Source: Amycolatopsis tolypomycina (lineage in GTDB: Bacteria; Actinomycetota; Actinomycetes; Mycobacteriales; Pseudonocardiaceae). From it: a DNA stretch of 64,000 bases. Every line of letters starts with the position of its first letter. Within the stretch, counting starts at the first letter, position 1. A program made the position numbers and the translations under genes. The notes beneath the pieces are model-generated. The model was not told the origin of the DNA, did no database searches, and was given only the letters and a program-made list of their open reading frames with translations. This document shows, one piece after another, positions 1-8,875 of the stretch. The stretch spans positions 7,134,001 to 7,198,000 of the forward strand of contig NZ_FNSO01000004.1 in assembly GCF_900105945.1 (NCBI RefSeq), written 5' to 3'.

Positions 1-171
1 CGCGGCGACCTCCGCGGCCTCCTTCAGCGCCTCCTCGGCGCGCACCCGCCGAAAGGCGCCGATGACGCCGTCCGCCGCGGCGATCCGCTCGAGAGCCTCC
101 TCGGTGACCTGCACCGGATCGAGCTGCCCGGCGCGGACGGAAGCCGCGATTTCCCCTGCCGTGAGCACCAT
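1..171 (-). CDS. Amidase-signature hydrolase, N-terminal part only
   Basis: Reverse-strand reading frame of 57 codons that starts with ATG at 171 and runs off the left edge of the window. The visible N-terminus (MVLTAGEIAASVRAG, then VTEEALERIAAADG) has the pattern of amidase-signature enzymes, which open with a helix of the form 'E-I-x-x-x-V-R-x-G-x-x-x-P-V-x-V' followed by a second helix before the 'NAF' segment; here the latter is replaced by 'GAFRRV'. These enzymes hydrolyse amide bonds with a Ser-Ser-Lys triad; the catalytic region lies outside the window, so substrate and integrity cannot be judged. A dispersed palindromic repeat follows its start region on the right. Confidence 0.55.
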   Translation of the reverse strand, partial: MVLTAGEIAASVRAGQLDPVQVTEEALERIAAADGVIGAFRRVRAEEALKEAAEVAA

Positions 172-193
172 GACCGGACCCTAGCTGCCACAT

Positions 194-238
194 CCGGGGC
201 TCCGCCCCGGGCCGGGGGCTCCGCCACCCGGAACCCCC
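194..238. repeat. Dispersed GC-rich palindromic repeat, copy 1
   Basis: Two adjacent hairpins (CCGGGGCTCCGCCCCGG, then CCGGGGGCTCCGCCACCCGG followed by a C run) lie between the amidase start and the end of the LuxR-type gene. Almost the same sequence occurs at 17032-17074. Both copies are next to gene ends, which suggests a mobile or spreading transcription-terminator module; that role is inference. Confidence 0.7.
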
Positions 239-280
239 GAAAAGCATCTCGCGGAAAGGTGACAGTGGCAAAGAAACGTC

Positions 281-883
281 TCAGATCGCGCCGGCCCGCA
301 GCGCGTAGGCGACGGCGTGCGCGCGGTTGTTCAGGCCGCAGCGCGTCATCAGTCCGTAGAGGACGTTCTTCACGGTCCGCTCCGAGTAGCACAGCTTCGC
401 CGCGATCTCCTCCGTGCCGAAGCCCTCGGCGACCAGCCGCAGCACGTCGCACTCGCGCGCCGCGAGCCCCGAGAGCGTGAGCCCGTTCGGCTCCAGGACG
501 TCCTTGCGCATCCGCTGCACCTGGGCCAGCAGCGCGCCCTGCAGCCGCGGCGGCAGGTTGGCCGTGCCGTCACCCGCGGCGAGCACCGCCGTCACCAGCT
601 CGGCGCCGCCGGTCTCGCGGCGGGGCAGGATCGCCACCACGCCGCACTCCAGCGCCGCCATCAGGTCGCTTTCGCGGAAGTGCTCGACGACCAGCACGAC
701 GTGGGACGCCTTGGCCGCGCGGATCTCGCCGAGGACGGCCTCGGTGACGTGGTCCTCCATCACCAGCAGCACGTCCGGCACGAGGTCGGTCAGCCGGACG
801 TCGGGATGGTTGTCCAGCAGGCTCACCGCGCCGGCGTGCGTGATGGGGTCCGAGGCCAGGACGCTCACTTCGACGGGCTTCAT
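281..883 (-). CDS. Orphan LuxR/NarL-type response regulator-like protein
   Basis: A 200-residue cytoplasmic DNA-binding protein. Residues about 1-120 resemble a response-regulator receiver fold (beta strand 'VEVSVLASDP', later 'DVLLVMEDH' and 'SHVVLVVEH'), but the usual acidic pocket is not clear and no sensor kinase is adjacent. Residues about 135-197 are a LuxR/GerE helix-turn-helix ('LAARECDVLRLVAEG', 'LCYSERTVKNVLYGL'). It is closely related to the protein at 13730-14308; both share the unusual recognition helix 'LCYSERTVKNV' and the ending 'HAVAYA-RAG-I'. The ATG at 883 has only a weak ribosome site. Upstream lie a CTTCACG half-site (906-912) and a perfect palindrome (928-943) that may be its own operator. 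The preceding WXG100 pair is on the same strand, so co-transcription is possible. Confidence 0.85.
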   Translation of the reverse strand: MKPVEVSVLASDPITHAGAVSLLDNHPDVRLTDLVPDVLLVMEDHVTEAVLGEIRAAKASHVVLVVEHFRESDLMAALECGVVAILPRRETGGAELVTAVLAAGDGTANLPPRLQGALLAQVQRMRKDVLEPNGLTLSGLAARECDVLRLVAEGFGTEEIAAKLCYSERTVKNVLYGLMTRCGLNNRAHAVAYALRAGAI

Positions 884-905
884 GGGGGCAGTGTGGACGG
901 CGTGT

Positions 906-943
906 CTTCACGTCGTCCCTATTCCGCCTTCACGCGCGTGAAG
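906..943. promoter_or_regulatory. Candidate operator: CTTCACG half-site plus 16-bp palindrome
   Basis: CTTCACG at 906-912 and the perfect palindrome CTTCACGCGCGTGAAG at 928-943 lie 23-60 bp upstream of the LuxR-type gene starting at 883. The same half-site/palindrome arrangement is found upstream of its paralogue (14364-14411). Function is inferred from this shared placement; the palindrome overlaps the last codons of the WXG-type gene. Confidence 0.5.
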
Positions 944-1175
944 ACAGCTCCCCGAACGCCGCCCGCGCCCGCTCCAGGCACCCGGGCATCCGCTCGGCCG
1001 CGCGGGTCCAGTCGCGCCGGGCCTGCAGGTATTCCTCCCGCGCTTCCGGCGTCCAGCCGGCCAGGTCCGGCTCGACCCTGGCCTCCAGGTCGGCCAGCAG
1101 CGCGCCCAGCTCACCGGTGATCGCGCCCATCCGGTCGAGCACCAGATCGGCGAAGCTGAAGTCGAGCCGCGTCAC
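930..1175 (-). CDS. WXG100-like small helical protein (second of pair)
   Basis: An 81-residue, all-helical protein with the hairpin pattern of the WXG100/ESAT-6 family: helix 1 (about residues 8-38, 'VLDRMGAITGELGALLADL'), a turn with 'GWTPEA' in the place of the W-x-G motif, then helix 2 ('REEYLQARRDWTRAAERM'). Family members form dimers exported by type VII (ESX) secretion or serve as toxin-domain partners. The GTG start at 1175 overlaps the stop of the neighbouring WXG100 gene by 4 bp (GTGA), which implies translational coupling and a heterodimer. No ESX ATPase is present nearby. The W-x-P in place of W-x-G is a deviation. Confidence 0.65.
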   Translation of the reverse strand: MTRLDFSFADLVLDRMGAITGELGALLADLEARVEPDLAGWTPEAREEYLQARRDWTRAAERMPGCLERARAAFGELSSRA

Positions 1176-1426
1176 GGCAGGCGCGGCCGCGGCATCGGGC
1201 CGCCGGTCGCCTCCAGCAGCTGCGCCAGCCGCGACAGGATGACGTCGAACTCCTGCTCCCAGTCGCTCATCGCCTGGCCGAACCGCACCGACGCCTCGCC
1301 GCGCCACGACGCCTGCACCATGGCCATCTCGCTGTTGACGTCGCGAAGGCCCGACCGGGCCGCCTCGAGGGCGTGCGCGAAGCAGGCGGCGGCCCGCTGC
1401 ATGTCTTCGGTCGGCGCTGTCGCCAT
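1172..1426 (-). CDS. WXG100 family protein
   Basis: An 84-residue protein with two helices around a canonical W-x-G turn ('VQASWRGEASVRFG') near residue 42 and a following amphipathic helix ('AMSDWEQEFDVILSRLAQLLE'). This is the size and layout of ESAT-6/CFP-10-like WXG100 substrates of type VII secretion. The ATG at 1426 is chosen because GAGAGGAG lies just upstream; a longer frame to 1534 exists but has no good ribosome site and a non-family N-terminus. Its stop overlaps the next gene's GTG by 4 bp. The divergent AfsR-like gene starts 174 bp away, so the two probably share a promoter region. Confidence 0.8.
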   Translation of the reverse strand: MATAPTEDMQRAAACFAHALEAARSGLRDVNSEMAMVQASWRGEASVRFGQAMSDWEQEFDVILSRLAQLLEATGGPMPRPRLP

Positions 1427-1600
1427 TCGGGCGGCTCCTCTCGGGCTCCCCGAGCCTGACGCACGCGGTGGCGGCGCGGAACCCCGCCCGTGTGCCGTTG
1501 CCCGAATGTCCGCCATGATTGCCTGCCGGTTCACGACGTCCGCGTATGCTCACGGCAGGCATCCGGCGCGTGACGGTTCGTCGCGCACGAAGGGAGACCG

Positions 1601-4600
1601 ATGTCGGCCGCGGACGGCTCCGCACCGAGACTCCAGCTGCTGGGCCCCATGAAGGCCTGGCAAGGCGAAACGGAGCTCGACCTCGGCTCCGCGCACCGGC
1701 GGACGGTCCTCGCCGCACTGGCGATGCACCCGAACCGCACGGTTTCGCGCGAGGAGCTGATCGACGCCGTCTGGGGCGACGCGCCGCCGCAGAGCGCGCA
1801 GGGCTCCATCTACACCTACGTCTCCGGGCTGCGGCGCGCGCTCGAACCCGGCCGGGCCAAGGGCGAGGGCCCGCAGCTGCTCGCGTCGATCGGGTCCGGG
1901 TACTCGCTGCGCCTGGCCACCGAGGCGATCGACGTCCACCGGTTCGAAGCCCTGCGCGAGCAGGCGCACCGCAAGCACGCGGCCGGTGATCTCCGCGGTT
2001 CGCGCGAAGCCTTCGACGAGGCTTTGGCGCTCTGGCACGGCGTCCCGCTGTCGGGCTTGCCCGGGCCGTTCGCGGCCGCGCAGCGCGCCCGGCTGACCGA
2101 GCTGCGGCTCGCGACCGTCGAGCGGCGCGCCGAGGTCGTGCTGGAGTCGGGCGGGCACAGCGAACTCGTCGCCGAACTGACCGCGCTGACCCGCGAACAC
2201 CCGTTCCGCGAGACGCTGCGCGGGCTGCTCATGCGCGCACTGGTCCAAGCCGGACGGCGGACCGAGGCGATCGCGGTCTACGCCGACGTCCGCGCCCGGC
2301 TCGTCGAGTCGTCGGGCACCGAGCCCGGTCCGGCCCTGCGGCGGCTGCACGACGAGCTGCTGGCCAAGCCCGCCGCGGCCCCGGAACCGGCGCCGGTGGC
2401 CGCGGTGTCGCGGATGCCGGCCGCGGCGCTGCCGGAGCGGGCGGAGATCTTCGTCGGCCGGGAGGCGGAACTCGACCGGCTGCACGAAGCCGTCGTCGAG
2501 CTCGGCACCGGGGTGGGGCGGTCGGTGTGGCTGGAAGGCGAGCCGGGCAGCGGCCGGACCGCGCTGCTCGCCGAAGTCCTCGCCGCGGCGCGGGACTTCG
2601 GCCCGGCGTTCGCCGCCGCGGACGCGCTCGACCAGCGGTTCGCGCTGCGGCCGTTGCTCGACGCGCTGGGCGTGCACCCGCGTGCCGCCGACCCCCGCCG
2701 GGCCGCGCTGGCCGCCCGGCTCGCCGAGCAGCCCGGCGAAGACCCGGTCGACGGCGTACTCGCGCTGGTCCGCGAGCTGTGCGCGGAAGCCCCGCTCGTG
2801 CTCGTGGTCGACGACCTGCAGTGGGCCGACGACACCACGCTGAGCGTCTGGCGCTACCTGAGCCGGGAGACGCGGCAGCTGCCGTTGCTGCTGGTCGGCG
2901 CCTGCCGCCCGGTACCGCGGCCGGCCGCGCTGGACGACCTGCTTGACAACGATGACATCGCCGTCCTGCGGTTGCCGCCGCTGGCCGAGGACGCCACGCA
3001 CGAGCTGGCCACCGAACTGGCCGGCGCGCCACCCGGGCCGGGGCTGCAGTTGCTGGTCTCCTACGGGGCAGGCAATCCGCGCTACGTCCGGGAAATCGTC
3101 GAGACGCTGCTCGCGCAGTCGATGATCGTGCTCGACGGCGTCCACGCGCACCTGGACGGCAATTCGTGCCAGACGATCCCGGCGCCGCTGGGCGCGCGGA
3201 TCACGCAGTACCTGAGCTTCCTGTCCAGCGGCACCCGCGACGCGCTGCGCTGGGCGGCGCTGCTGGGCCGCGAGTTCTCGCCGTCGGACATCGCCGTCGC
3301 CACCGAGCGGCCGCCGACGGCGCTGGTCGGCGCGGTCGACGAGGCGATCACGTCCGGGGTGCTCGTCGAATCGGGTGACAGGCTGGCGTTCCGGCACCCG
3401 CTCGTGCGCCGGGTGCTCTACGAAAAGTCGCCCGCCGCGATGCGGGTCGCCCTGCACCGGCAGCTGGCCGAGGCCTTTGCCGCCGCGGGTGCGCCCGCGG
3501 AGCGTGTCGCCGAGCAGCTCGCCGCCGCGCCCGCGCAGGTCGACCCGTGGGTCACCGGGTGGCTGCTGGAGCACATCGGGACGGTCGCCACGCAGACCCC
3601 GCGGGTCGCGGTGGACCTGCTGCGCCACGCCGTCACGCAGGGGACACTGCCGCCGGGCGCGCGGGAGACGCTGACCGCGACCCTGGCCCGGCTGCTGTTC
3701 TGGCTCGGCCGGGAGCCGGAAGCCGAGGCGCGCTCGGTCGTCGCGCGGACGTCCGACAGCAGGCGCGCGGCCGAGATGCGCTGGATCCTGGCGTACGTCT
3801 ACTACCGCCGCGGCGATTTTTCGGAGGCGACCGCCGAGCTCAAGCGGACGCTCGACGACGCCGACGTCCCGGAGATGTGGCGCGGGCGGCACGAGGCACT
3901 GCTGGCCACGCTGGAGAAGCTCGGCGAAGAGACGGCGCTGGCTCCGGCCGGGCTGCACCCGCTGGACGACGCCGCGCTGGCCGTGCCGAACCTCGACAGC
4001 CTCGACGACGCCGCCGAGCCGCTCGACGCCGCCCGCCGGATCGCCGCGACACGCGCGGTGCCGGGCGAGATGCACCTGGCCGGCGCGGTGCACTACTACT
4101 GGCTGGGCCGCTGGCCGGAAGCGCTGGCCGAGCTGGACGCGGTAATCCGCGACGGCGCCGAGACGGCGTCGTACGTGCTGCGCAGCCCGGGTTCGGCGTT
4201 GCTGGTGCACGGCGTCGGCGCCCTGATCGCCGGACACCGCGGCGAGCCGGGCCAGGCGCGCACGCACCTCGACGCGGCCGAGCGGCAGCAGTGGCCACCG
4301 GGCCTGGAGCCCGACGGCGGCGACTTCCTGCTGGCGGCGCGGGCGTTGCTGGCCGAGCAGGAGGGCAGGCCGGAAGCGGCGCTGGCGGCGTTGTCGCCGT
4401 TGCTGGAGGACAACTACCCGCCCGCGGCCCGCCACCAGTGGCTGCCGGACCTGGTGCGGCTGGCGCTGGCCCTCGGCGACCGGCAGCGGGTGCACTCGGC
4501 GTTGCGCCTGCTCAAGCCGGAGGGCGAGATCCCACCGGCGCACGCGGCGGCGGCCGCGCACTGCCGCGGTCTCGCGACCGGGGACGCCGCACCGGTCCTG

Positions 4601-4846
4601 ACGGCGGCGGGCCACTACCGGGCGGCCGGCCGGGTGCTCAAGCAGGCGAAGGCCACGGAGGACGCGGCGATCCTGCTGGCGGAGGCGGGCGAGCTGGCGG
4701 AAGCACGGACGGCGTTCCGCGGCGCGTTGACGGCGTACACGGAGATGGGCGCGGTCTGGGACGTGCGGCGCGCGGAGGCCCGCATGGGGCCGTTCGGCAT
4801 CCGGCGCGCGCCTTCGGTGCGGCCACGGGCGGCCGCCGGAAGCTGA
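1601..4846 (+). CDS. AfsR/SARP-like regulator with BTAD and degenerate ATPase domain
   Basis: A 1081-residue cytoplasmic regulator. Residues about 8-100 form an OmpR-type winged helix ('LDLGSAHRRTVLAALAMHP', 'ELIDAVWGD', 'YVSGLRRALEPG'), about 105-255 a bacterial transcriptional activation domain (BTAD), about 280-470 an AAA/STAND ATPase, and the rest helical repeats of TPR type. The Walker A loop reads GEPGSGRT (residues 313-320), with Arg319 replacing the essential lysine; Walker B ('LVLVVDDLQWAD') is intact. Unlike the adjacent paralogue at 5168-8800 it has no C-terminal LuxR helix-turn-helix and ends after the repeats. Start at ATG 1601 after GAAGGGAGACCG. A 30-bp repeat array begins 14 bp after its stop. 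Targets are unknown; tandem duplication with loss of ATP binding is inferred. Confidence 0.88.
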   Translation: MSAADGSAPRLQLLGPMKAWQGETELDLGSAHRRTVLAALAMHPNRTVSREELIDAVWGDAPPQSAQGSIYTYVSGLRRALEPGRAKGEGPQLLASIGSGYSLRLATEAIDVHRFEALREQAHRKHAAGDLRGSREAFDEALALWHGVPLSGLPGPFAAAQRARLTELRLATVERRAEVVLESGGHSELVAELTALTREHPFRETLRGLLMRALVQAGRRTEAIAVYADVRARLVESSGTEPGPALRRLHDELLAKPAAAPEPAPVAAVSRMPAAALPERAEIFVGREAELDRLHEAVVELGTGVGRSVWLEGEPGSGRTALLAEVLAAARDFGPAFAAADALDQRFALRPLLDALGVHPRAADPRRAALAARLAEQPGEDPVDGVLALVRELCAEAPLVLVVDDLQWADDTTLSVWRYLSRETRQLPLLLVGACRPVPRPAALDDLLDNDDIAVLRLPPLAEDATHELATELAGAPPGPGLQLLVSYGAGNPRYVREIVETLLAQSMIVLDGVHAHLDGNSCQTIPAPLGARITQYLSFLSSGTRDALRWAALLGREFSPSDIAVATERPPTALVGAVDEAITSGVLVESGDRLAFRHPLVRRVLYEKSPAAMRVALHRQLAEAFAAAGAPAERVAEQLAAAPAQVDPWVTGWLLEHIGTVATQTPRVAVDLLRHAVTQGTLPPGARETLTATLARLLFWLGREPEAEARSVVARTSDSRRAAEMRWILAYVYYRRGDFSEATAELKRTLDDADVPEMWRGRHEALLATLEKLGEETALAPAGLHPLDDAALAVPNLDSLDDAAEPLDAARRIAATRAVPGEMHLAGAVHYYWLGRWPEALAELDAVIRDGAETASYVLRSPGSALLVHGVGALIAGHRGEPGQARTHLDAAERQQWPPGLEPDGGDFLLAARALLAEQEGRPEAALAALSPLLEDNYPPAARHQWLPDLVRLALALGDRQRVHSALRLLKPEGEIPPAHAAAAAHCRGLATGDAAPVLTAAGHYRAAGRVLKQAKATEDAAILLAEAGELAEARTAFRGALTAYTEMGAVWDVRRAEARMGPFGIRRAPSVRPRAAAGS

Positions 4847-4850
4847 CGGC

Positions 4851-5062
4851 CCCCAGCGCCCCAATGCGGCGTTCGGTGCATCCAACGCACCCAATGCGGC
4901 GTTCGGTGCATCCAACGCACCCAATGCGGCGTTCGGTGCATCCAACGCACCCAATGCGGCGTTCGGTGCATCCAACGCACCCAATGCGGCGTTCGGTGCA
5001 TCCAACGCACCCAATGCGGCGTTCGGTGCATCCAACGCACCCAACGCCACATTGGGGCGGTT
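4851..5062. repeat. Six-unit 30-bp tandem repeat enclosed by an inverted repeat, element A
   Basis: Six perfect copies of a 30-bp unit (first at 4861-4890, last ending 5040; unit begins CCAATGCGGCGTTCGGTGCA) are flanked by CCCAGCGCCCCAATGCGGC on the left and AACGCCACATTGGGGCGG on the right, which are complementary with one mismatch. Each unit contains GGTGC-ATCCAAC-GCACC, able to form a small hairpin, so a transcript could fold as a long closing stem enclosing six stem-loops. It starts right after the stop of the upstream gene. A related five-unit element is at 27187-27364, also right after a stop codon. A role in termination or mRNA 3' stabilisation is inference. This also accounts for most of the 320-bp gap between the two regulator genes. 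Confidence 0.9.
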
Positions 5063-5167
5063 GGGTGCGCGCAACCTTTCCGGGGTTGCCACGTCGGTAA
5101 GGTCACCTGAGTAGTAGTCCCTGGGGGATGGGGTCTGGGCGCGAGTCCCAGAGGGGACGGCAACGAC

Positions 5168-8100
5168 ATGCCAGGCGAAGACCCGGGCCTGCGGGTCGGG
5201 GTGCTCGGCCCGCTGCGGGCCTGGCGCGGGGCGGCCGAAATCGGCCTCGGCCCCGCCCGTCAGCGCGCCATCTTCGCGGTGCTCGCCGTCAACGCCGGCC
5301 GGCCCGTGCCGCGGGCCGAACTGATCGACGGTGTCTGGGGTGACTCCGCCCCGGCCAGCGTCGAAGGCAGCGTCCACACCTACGTCTCCGGGCTGCGGCG
5401 GGCGCTCGAGCCCGGCCGCTCGCGGTGGTCGGCCGCCAGCGTCCTCGTCTCGGACCCCGCCGGGTACTCGCTCCTGCTCGGCGAAGACGCGCTCGACGCG
5501 GCCCTCTTCGAACGGCACCGCGAACGCGCGCGACGGCACCTCGAGCAGGGTGACCCCGGGGCCGCCGTCGCCGAACTCGACGACGCTCTCGCGCTCTGGC
5601 AGGGCGAAGCCCTCTCCGGCGTGCCCGGCGGGTTCGCCGAACGGCACCGCGAATACCTGGCCGAACTCCGGCTGGACACCCTCGAACGGCGGGCCGAAGC
5701 CGTGCTCGCCCTCGGGGGGCACGTCGACCTCGCGCCGGAACTCGCCGTGCTGGCCGGGGAACACCCGCTGCGCGAGTCGCTGCGGGAATCGCTCATGCTC
5801 GCCCTCTACCGCAGCGGGCGGCCCGCCGACGCGCTCGACGTCTTCCGCGACGCCCGTGCCACGCTCGTCACGGAACTCGGCGTCGAACCCGGCGCCACGC
5901 TGCAACGGCTCCAGCGGCAGATCCTCGCCCAGGACCCCGCGCTCGACGCGCCCGCGCCGCCGGTCGTCGTCACCGGGCACCGGCTGTTCGGCCGGGAAGC
6001 CGAGCAGGCACGGCTCGCCGAGCTCGTCGCTGACGTCCGCGCCGGCCGGGGGCGGGCCGTCTGGATCGAAGGCGACGCCGGGATCGGCAAGTCCGCGCTG
6101 CTCACCTCCGCGCTGCCGGACGGCCCCGGCTTCCAGCGGCTCCAGGCGGCCGCCGACGAGCTGAGCACCCGGTTCCCGCTGCAGGTCGTGCTGGAGTGCC
6201 TGGCGATCGACGCGCACTCGCCCGACCCGCGGCGCGCGCGGGTGGCGAAGGAACTCGCGGGTGAAGGCCCGGCGCGGCGCAGCTGGGGCCCGGCCGACCC
6301 GGTGCTCGGCGCCGTCGACCGGCTGCTGGCCCTGGTCGACGAGCTGTGCGCGCAGTCGCCGCAGGTGCTGGTGCTCGACGACCTCCAGTGGGCCGACGAG
6401 GCTTCCGTGCTGGTCTGGCACCGGCTCTGCGCGGCGACCCGCCAGCTGCCGCTGCTGCTCGTGGCCGCGACGCGCCCGGCGCCGGACCGCGCCGAGCTCG
6501 CCCAGCTGCGGCGCGGCGTCCAGGCGCGGGACGGCGTCGTCCTCGACCTCGCGCCGCTGACCGGCGAGGACGTCGGCAGGCTGATCGAAGACCAGCTCGG
6601 GGCGCCGCCCGGGCCGGGGCTGCGCGAGCTGGCCGCCCGCGGTGCCGGGAACCCGTTGTACGTCAAGGAAATGGTCGACGTCCTGCGCCGCGCCGGCGCG
6701 GTGGAGGTGAGCGGCGGCCAGGCCGACGTCGACGACCCGGCGGAGTTCGAGGCCCCGCGGTCGCTGGTCGCCGCGGTCGACCGGCGGCTGGACTTCCTCA
6801 CGGCGCGGACCCAGGAAGTGCTGCGCTGGGGGGCGTTGCTGGGCATGGAGTTCGCCGTCGGCGACGTCGCCGCGGTGCTCGGCAGCCGGCCGTCCGACCT
6901 GCTGGCGCCGCTGGAAGAAGCCGTCGCGGCGAACGTGCTCATCGACACCGGGACGCAGCTGGCGTTCCGGCACCCGTTGCTGCGCCAGGCGTTGTACGAC
7001 CGGCTGCTGGCCGGGACGCGGGCGGCGCTGCACCGGCAGGCCGCCGAGGCGCTCGCCGGGATCGGCGCTCCCGTCAAGCGCGTGGCCGAGCAGCTGGTGG
7101 CCGCACCGGCCACAGTGGACGAATGGGTGCTGGACTGGCTCGCCGCGCACCACGCCGCCGTGTCGACCCGGGCCCCGCTGATCGCCGTCGAGCTGCTGGA
7201 ACGCGCGCTGGCCGCGTGCCCCGGCACCGACCCGCGCCGGGAGACGCTGCTCGTGGCCCTGGTCAAGGTGCTGTTCCGGCTGGAACGCAGCCCGGAAGCC
7301 CTGGCGCGGCAGGCACTCGACGTCGCCACCGAGCCGGACGCCGTCGAGGAGATGCGGCACGTGCTCGCGGCGCTGCGGCACCGCCGTGGCGACACCGAAG
7401 GCGCCGTCGCGACGCTGGCTGCCCAGGTCGACGACCCGGCCGTGCCGGAGCTCTGGCGGGTGAAACACCGGCAGCTCCTGGCGAACTTCCGCCGCGGCAG
7501 CCTGTCCGATTTGGACACCGCGGAGAAGACCGCGCACGAGACGAAAGCACGCGCCGGCGGCGACCGCTACCTGACCGCGCACGCGCTGCAGTCGTTGTGG
7601 CTGGTCGATTCGGTGCGCCGCGAGCACGACCGCGCGCTCGCCCACATCGACGCGGCGATCGAGGCCGTCGGCGACGAGCACGAGCTGGCCGACCTGCACC
7701 TGGACCTGCTCGACAACCGTGTCTTCACGCTGCAGAACCTCGACCGCCTTGCCGAGGCGGGCGAGGCCCTGCGCGCGGCGGGCGAAGTCGCGGCACGGCA
7801 CGCGTTGCCGGTCGGGCTGCAGGTGTCCGCCGCGGTGCACCGGTACTGGGAAGGCCGCTGGGACGAGGCGCTGGTCGAGCTGGACACGGTCATCGAGGAC
7901 GGCCCGGCGATCACGTTCTACGGCCTGCGCGAGCCGGGCCCGGCGGCGCTGCTGCTGCACGGCGTCGCGGCGCTGATCGCGGGCCGCCGCGACGACCGCG
8001 CCCAGGCGGCGGCCCACCTCGACGCGGCGGAGGAGTACGCGCCCGCCACCGGCGCCGAGCGCGAGAGCTTCGACTTCCTGCTGGTCGCCGACGCGCTGGC

Positions 8101-8800
8101 GGCCGAGCAGCGCGGCGACCGCGTCCGCGCGCTGGCGGTGCTGGAGCCGATCCTGAACCCGACGTACGCGCAGATGATGCTGCGCCACCAGTGGCTGCCG
8201 GCGTTCGTGCGGCTGGCGATGGAGCAGGACGACGTCGGCCGCGCCCGGCGCGCTTTGGCGGTGTGCGAGGAGGAAGCGGCGAAGGAGCGACGTCCGGCAC
8301 GGGCGCACGCGGCGGCGTCGTGGTGCCGCGGGCTGATCGAGGAGGACCCGGCGCCGGTGCTGGCGACGGCCGAGCACTTCCGCGCGGTCGGCCGCCGTCC
8401 GGAGCTGGCCTCGGCCCTGGAGGACGCGGCGGTGCTGCTGGCCCGCGCGGGCCGCCTGGACGCGGCGCACGCGGCATTCGAGGAGGCGGCCGAGCTGTAC
8501 ACGGCGCTGGCGGCGAGGTGGGACTTGCGGCGTGCGGAGACCCGGCTGCGCCGCCTGGGTGTCCGCCGGGGTGCCCTGTTCTCGCCGATCCGGCCGGGCC
8601 ACGGCTGGGAGTCGCTGACGCCGATCGAGGTCCGCATCGCCGGGCTGGTCGCGGAAGGCCGCTCCAACCCGGACATCGCGGCGGAGCTGTCCCTGCCGCG
8701 GCGGACGGTCCAGGCCCACGTGGCCCGCCTGCTGGGCAAGCTGGAGACGCCGTCACGTTCCGGCGTCGCCGACGCCGTCCGCCGGCGCGCGTCCGGCTGA
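5168..8800 (+). CDS. AfsR-like BTAD/ATPase regulator with C-terminal LuxR domain
   Basis: A 1210-residue regulator with an N-terminal winged helix (about 5-98), BTAD (about 103-250), an ATPase domain with a canonical Walker A (GDAGIGKS, residues 302-309) and Walker B ('VLVLDDLQWAD'), a long TPR-like region, and a LuxR/GerE helix-turn-helix at residues 1149-1210 ('SLTPIEVRIAGLVAEG', 'PRRTVQAHVARLLGKL'). It therefore carries two different DNA-binding domains, one at each end. Such STAND-type proteins act as ATP-dependent activators of secondary metabolism or stress genes. Start at ATG 5168 after AGAGGGGACGGC. It is a tandem paralogue of the gene at 1601-4846, which has lost both the Walker lysine and the LuxR domain. 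A 36-bp perfect palindrome follows the stop. Confidence 0.92.
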   Translation: MPGEDPGLRVGVLGPLRAWRGAAEIGLGPARQRAIFAVLAVNAGRPVPRAELIDGVWGDSAPASVEGSVHTYVSGLRRALEPGRSRWSAASVLVSDPAGYSLLLGEDALDAALFERHRERARRHLEQGDPGAAVAELDDALALWQGEALSGVPGGFAERHREYLAELRLDTLERRAEAVLALGGHVDLAPELAVLAGEHPLRESLRESLMLALYRSGRPADALDVFRDARATLVTELGVEPGATLQRLQRQILAQDPALDAPAPPVVVTGHRLFGREAEQARLAELVADVRAGRGRAVWIEGDAGIGKSALLTSALPDGPGFQRLQAAADELSTRFPLQVVLECLAIDAHSPDPRRARVAKELAGEGPARRSWGPADPVLGAVDRLLALVDELCAQSPQVLVLDDLQWADEASVLVWHRLCAATRQLPLLLVAATRPAPDRAELAQLRRGVQARDGVVLDLAPLTGEDVGRLIEDQLGAPPGPGLRELAARGAGNPLYVKEMVDVLRRAGAVEVSGGQADVDDPAEFEAPRSLVAAVDRRLDFLTARTQEVLRWGALLGMEFAVGDVAAVLGSRPSDLLAPLEEAVAANVLIDTGTQLAFRHPLLRQALYDRLLAGTRAALHRQAAEALAGIGAPVKRVAEQLVAAPATVDEWVLDWLAAHHAAVSTRAPLIAVELLERALAACPGTDPRRETLLVALVKVLFRLERSPEALARQALDVATEPDAVEEMRHVLAALRHRRGDTEGAVATLAAQVDDPAVPELWRVKHRQLLANFRRGSLSDLDTAEKTAHETKARAGGDRYLTAHALQSLWLVDSVRREHDRALAHIDAAIEAVGDEHELADLHLDLLDNRVFTLQNLDRLAEAGEALRAAGEVAARHALPVGLQVSAAVHRYWEGRWDEALVELDTVIEDGPAITFYGLREPGPAALLLHGVAALIAGRRDDRAQAAAHLDAAEEYAPATGAERESFDFLLVADALAAEQRGDRVRALAVLEPILNPTYAQMMLRHQWLPAFVRLAMEQDDVGRARRALAVCEEEAAKERRPARAHAAASWCRGLIEEDPAPVLATAEHFRAVGRRPELASALEDAAVLLARAGRLDAAHAAFEEAAELYTALAARWDLRRAETRLRRLGVRRGALFSPIRPGHGWESLTPIEVRIAGLVAEGRSNPDIAAELSLPRRTVQAHVARLLGKLETPSRSGVADAVRRRASG

Positions 8801-8820
8801 CCTGGAACTACTGGAAAACC

Positions 8821-8856
8821 CGGTGAGCACCGACCCGGCCGGGTCGGTGCTCACCG
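8821..8856. terminator. Bidirectional terminator, 36-bp perfect palindrome
   Basis: Two 18-bp arms (left arm CGGTGAGCACCGACCCGG) are exactly complementary with no loop and lie between two converging genes ending at 8800 and 8876. Position and symmetry fit a shared terminator; there is no clear T run, as is common in high-GC actinobacteria. Confidence 0.8.
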
Positions 8857-8875
8857 AACTACTGGCGTGCCCGTG

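Noticed and set aside
4861..5040. CRISPR array at the 30-bp repeats
   Set aside because: Units are directly contiguous with no spacers, there are no cas genes, and the same holds for the copy at 27191-27340.
4615..5169. A repeat protein encoded by the 30-bp units (frames reading ALDAPNAALG-like repeats)
   Set aside because: The frames are open only because the unit length is a multiple of three. They lack ribosome sites and overlap the end of the upstream gene or the inverted-repeat arms.
1550..8719. A 2389-codon open frame on the reverse strand across both AfsR-like genes
   Set aside because: Its product is Arg/Gln/Gly-rich without domains and mirrors the codon pattern of the two well-supported forward genes; such shadow frames are expected at this GC content.
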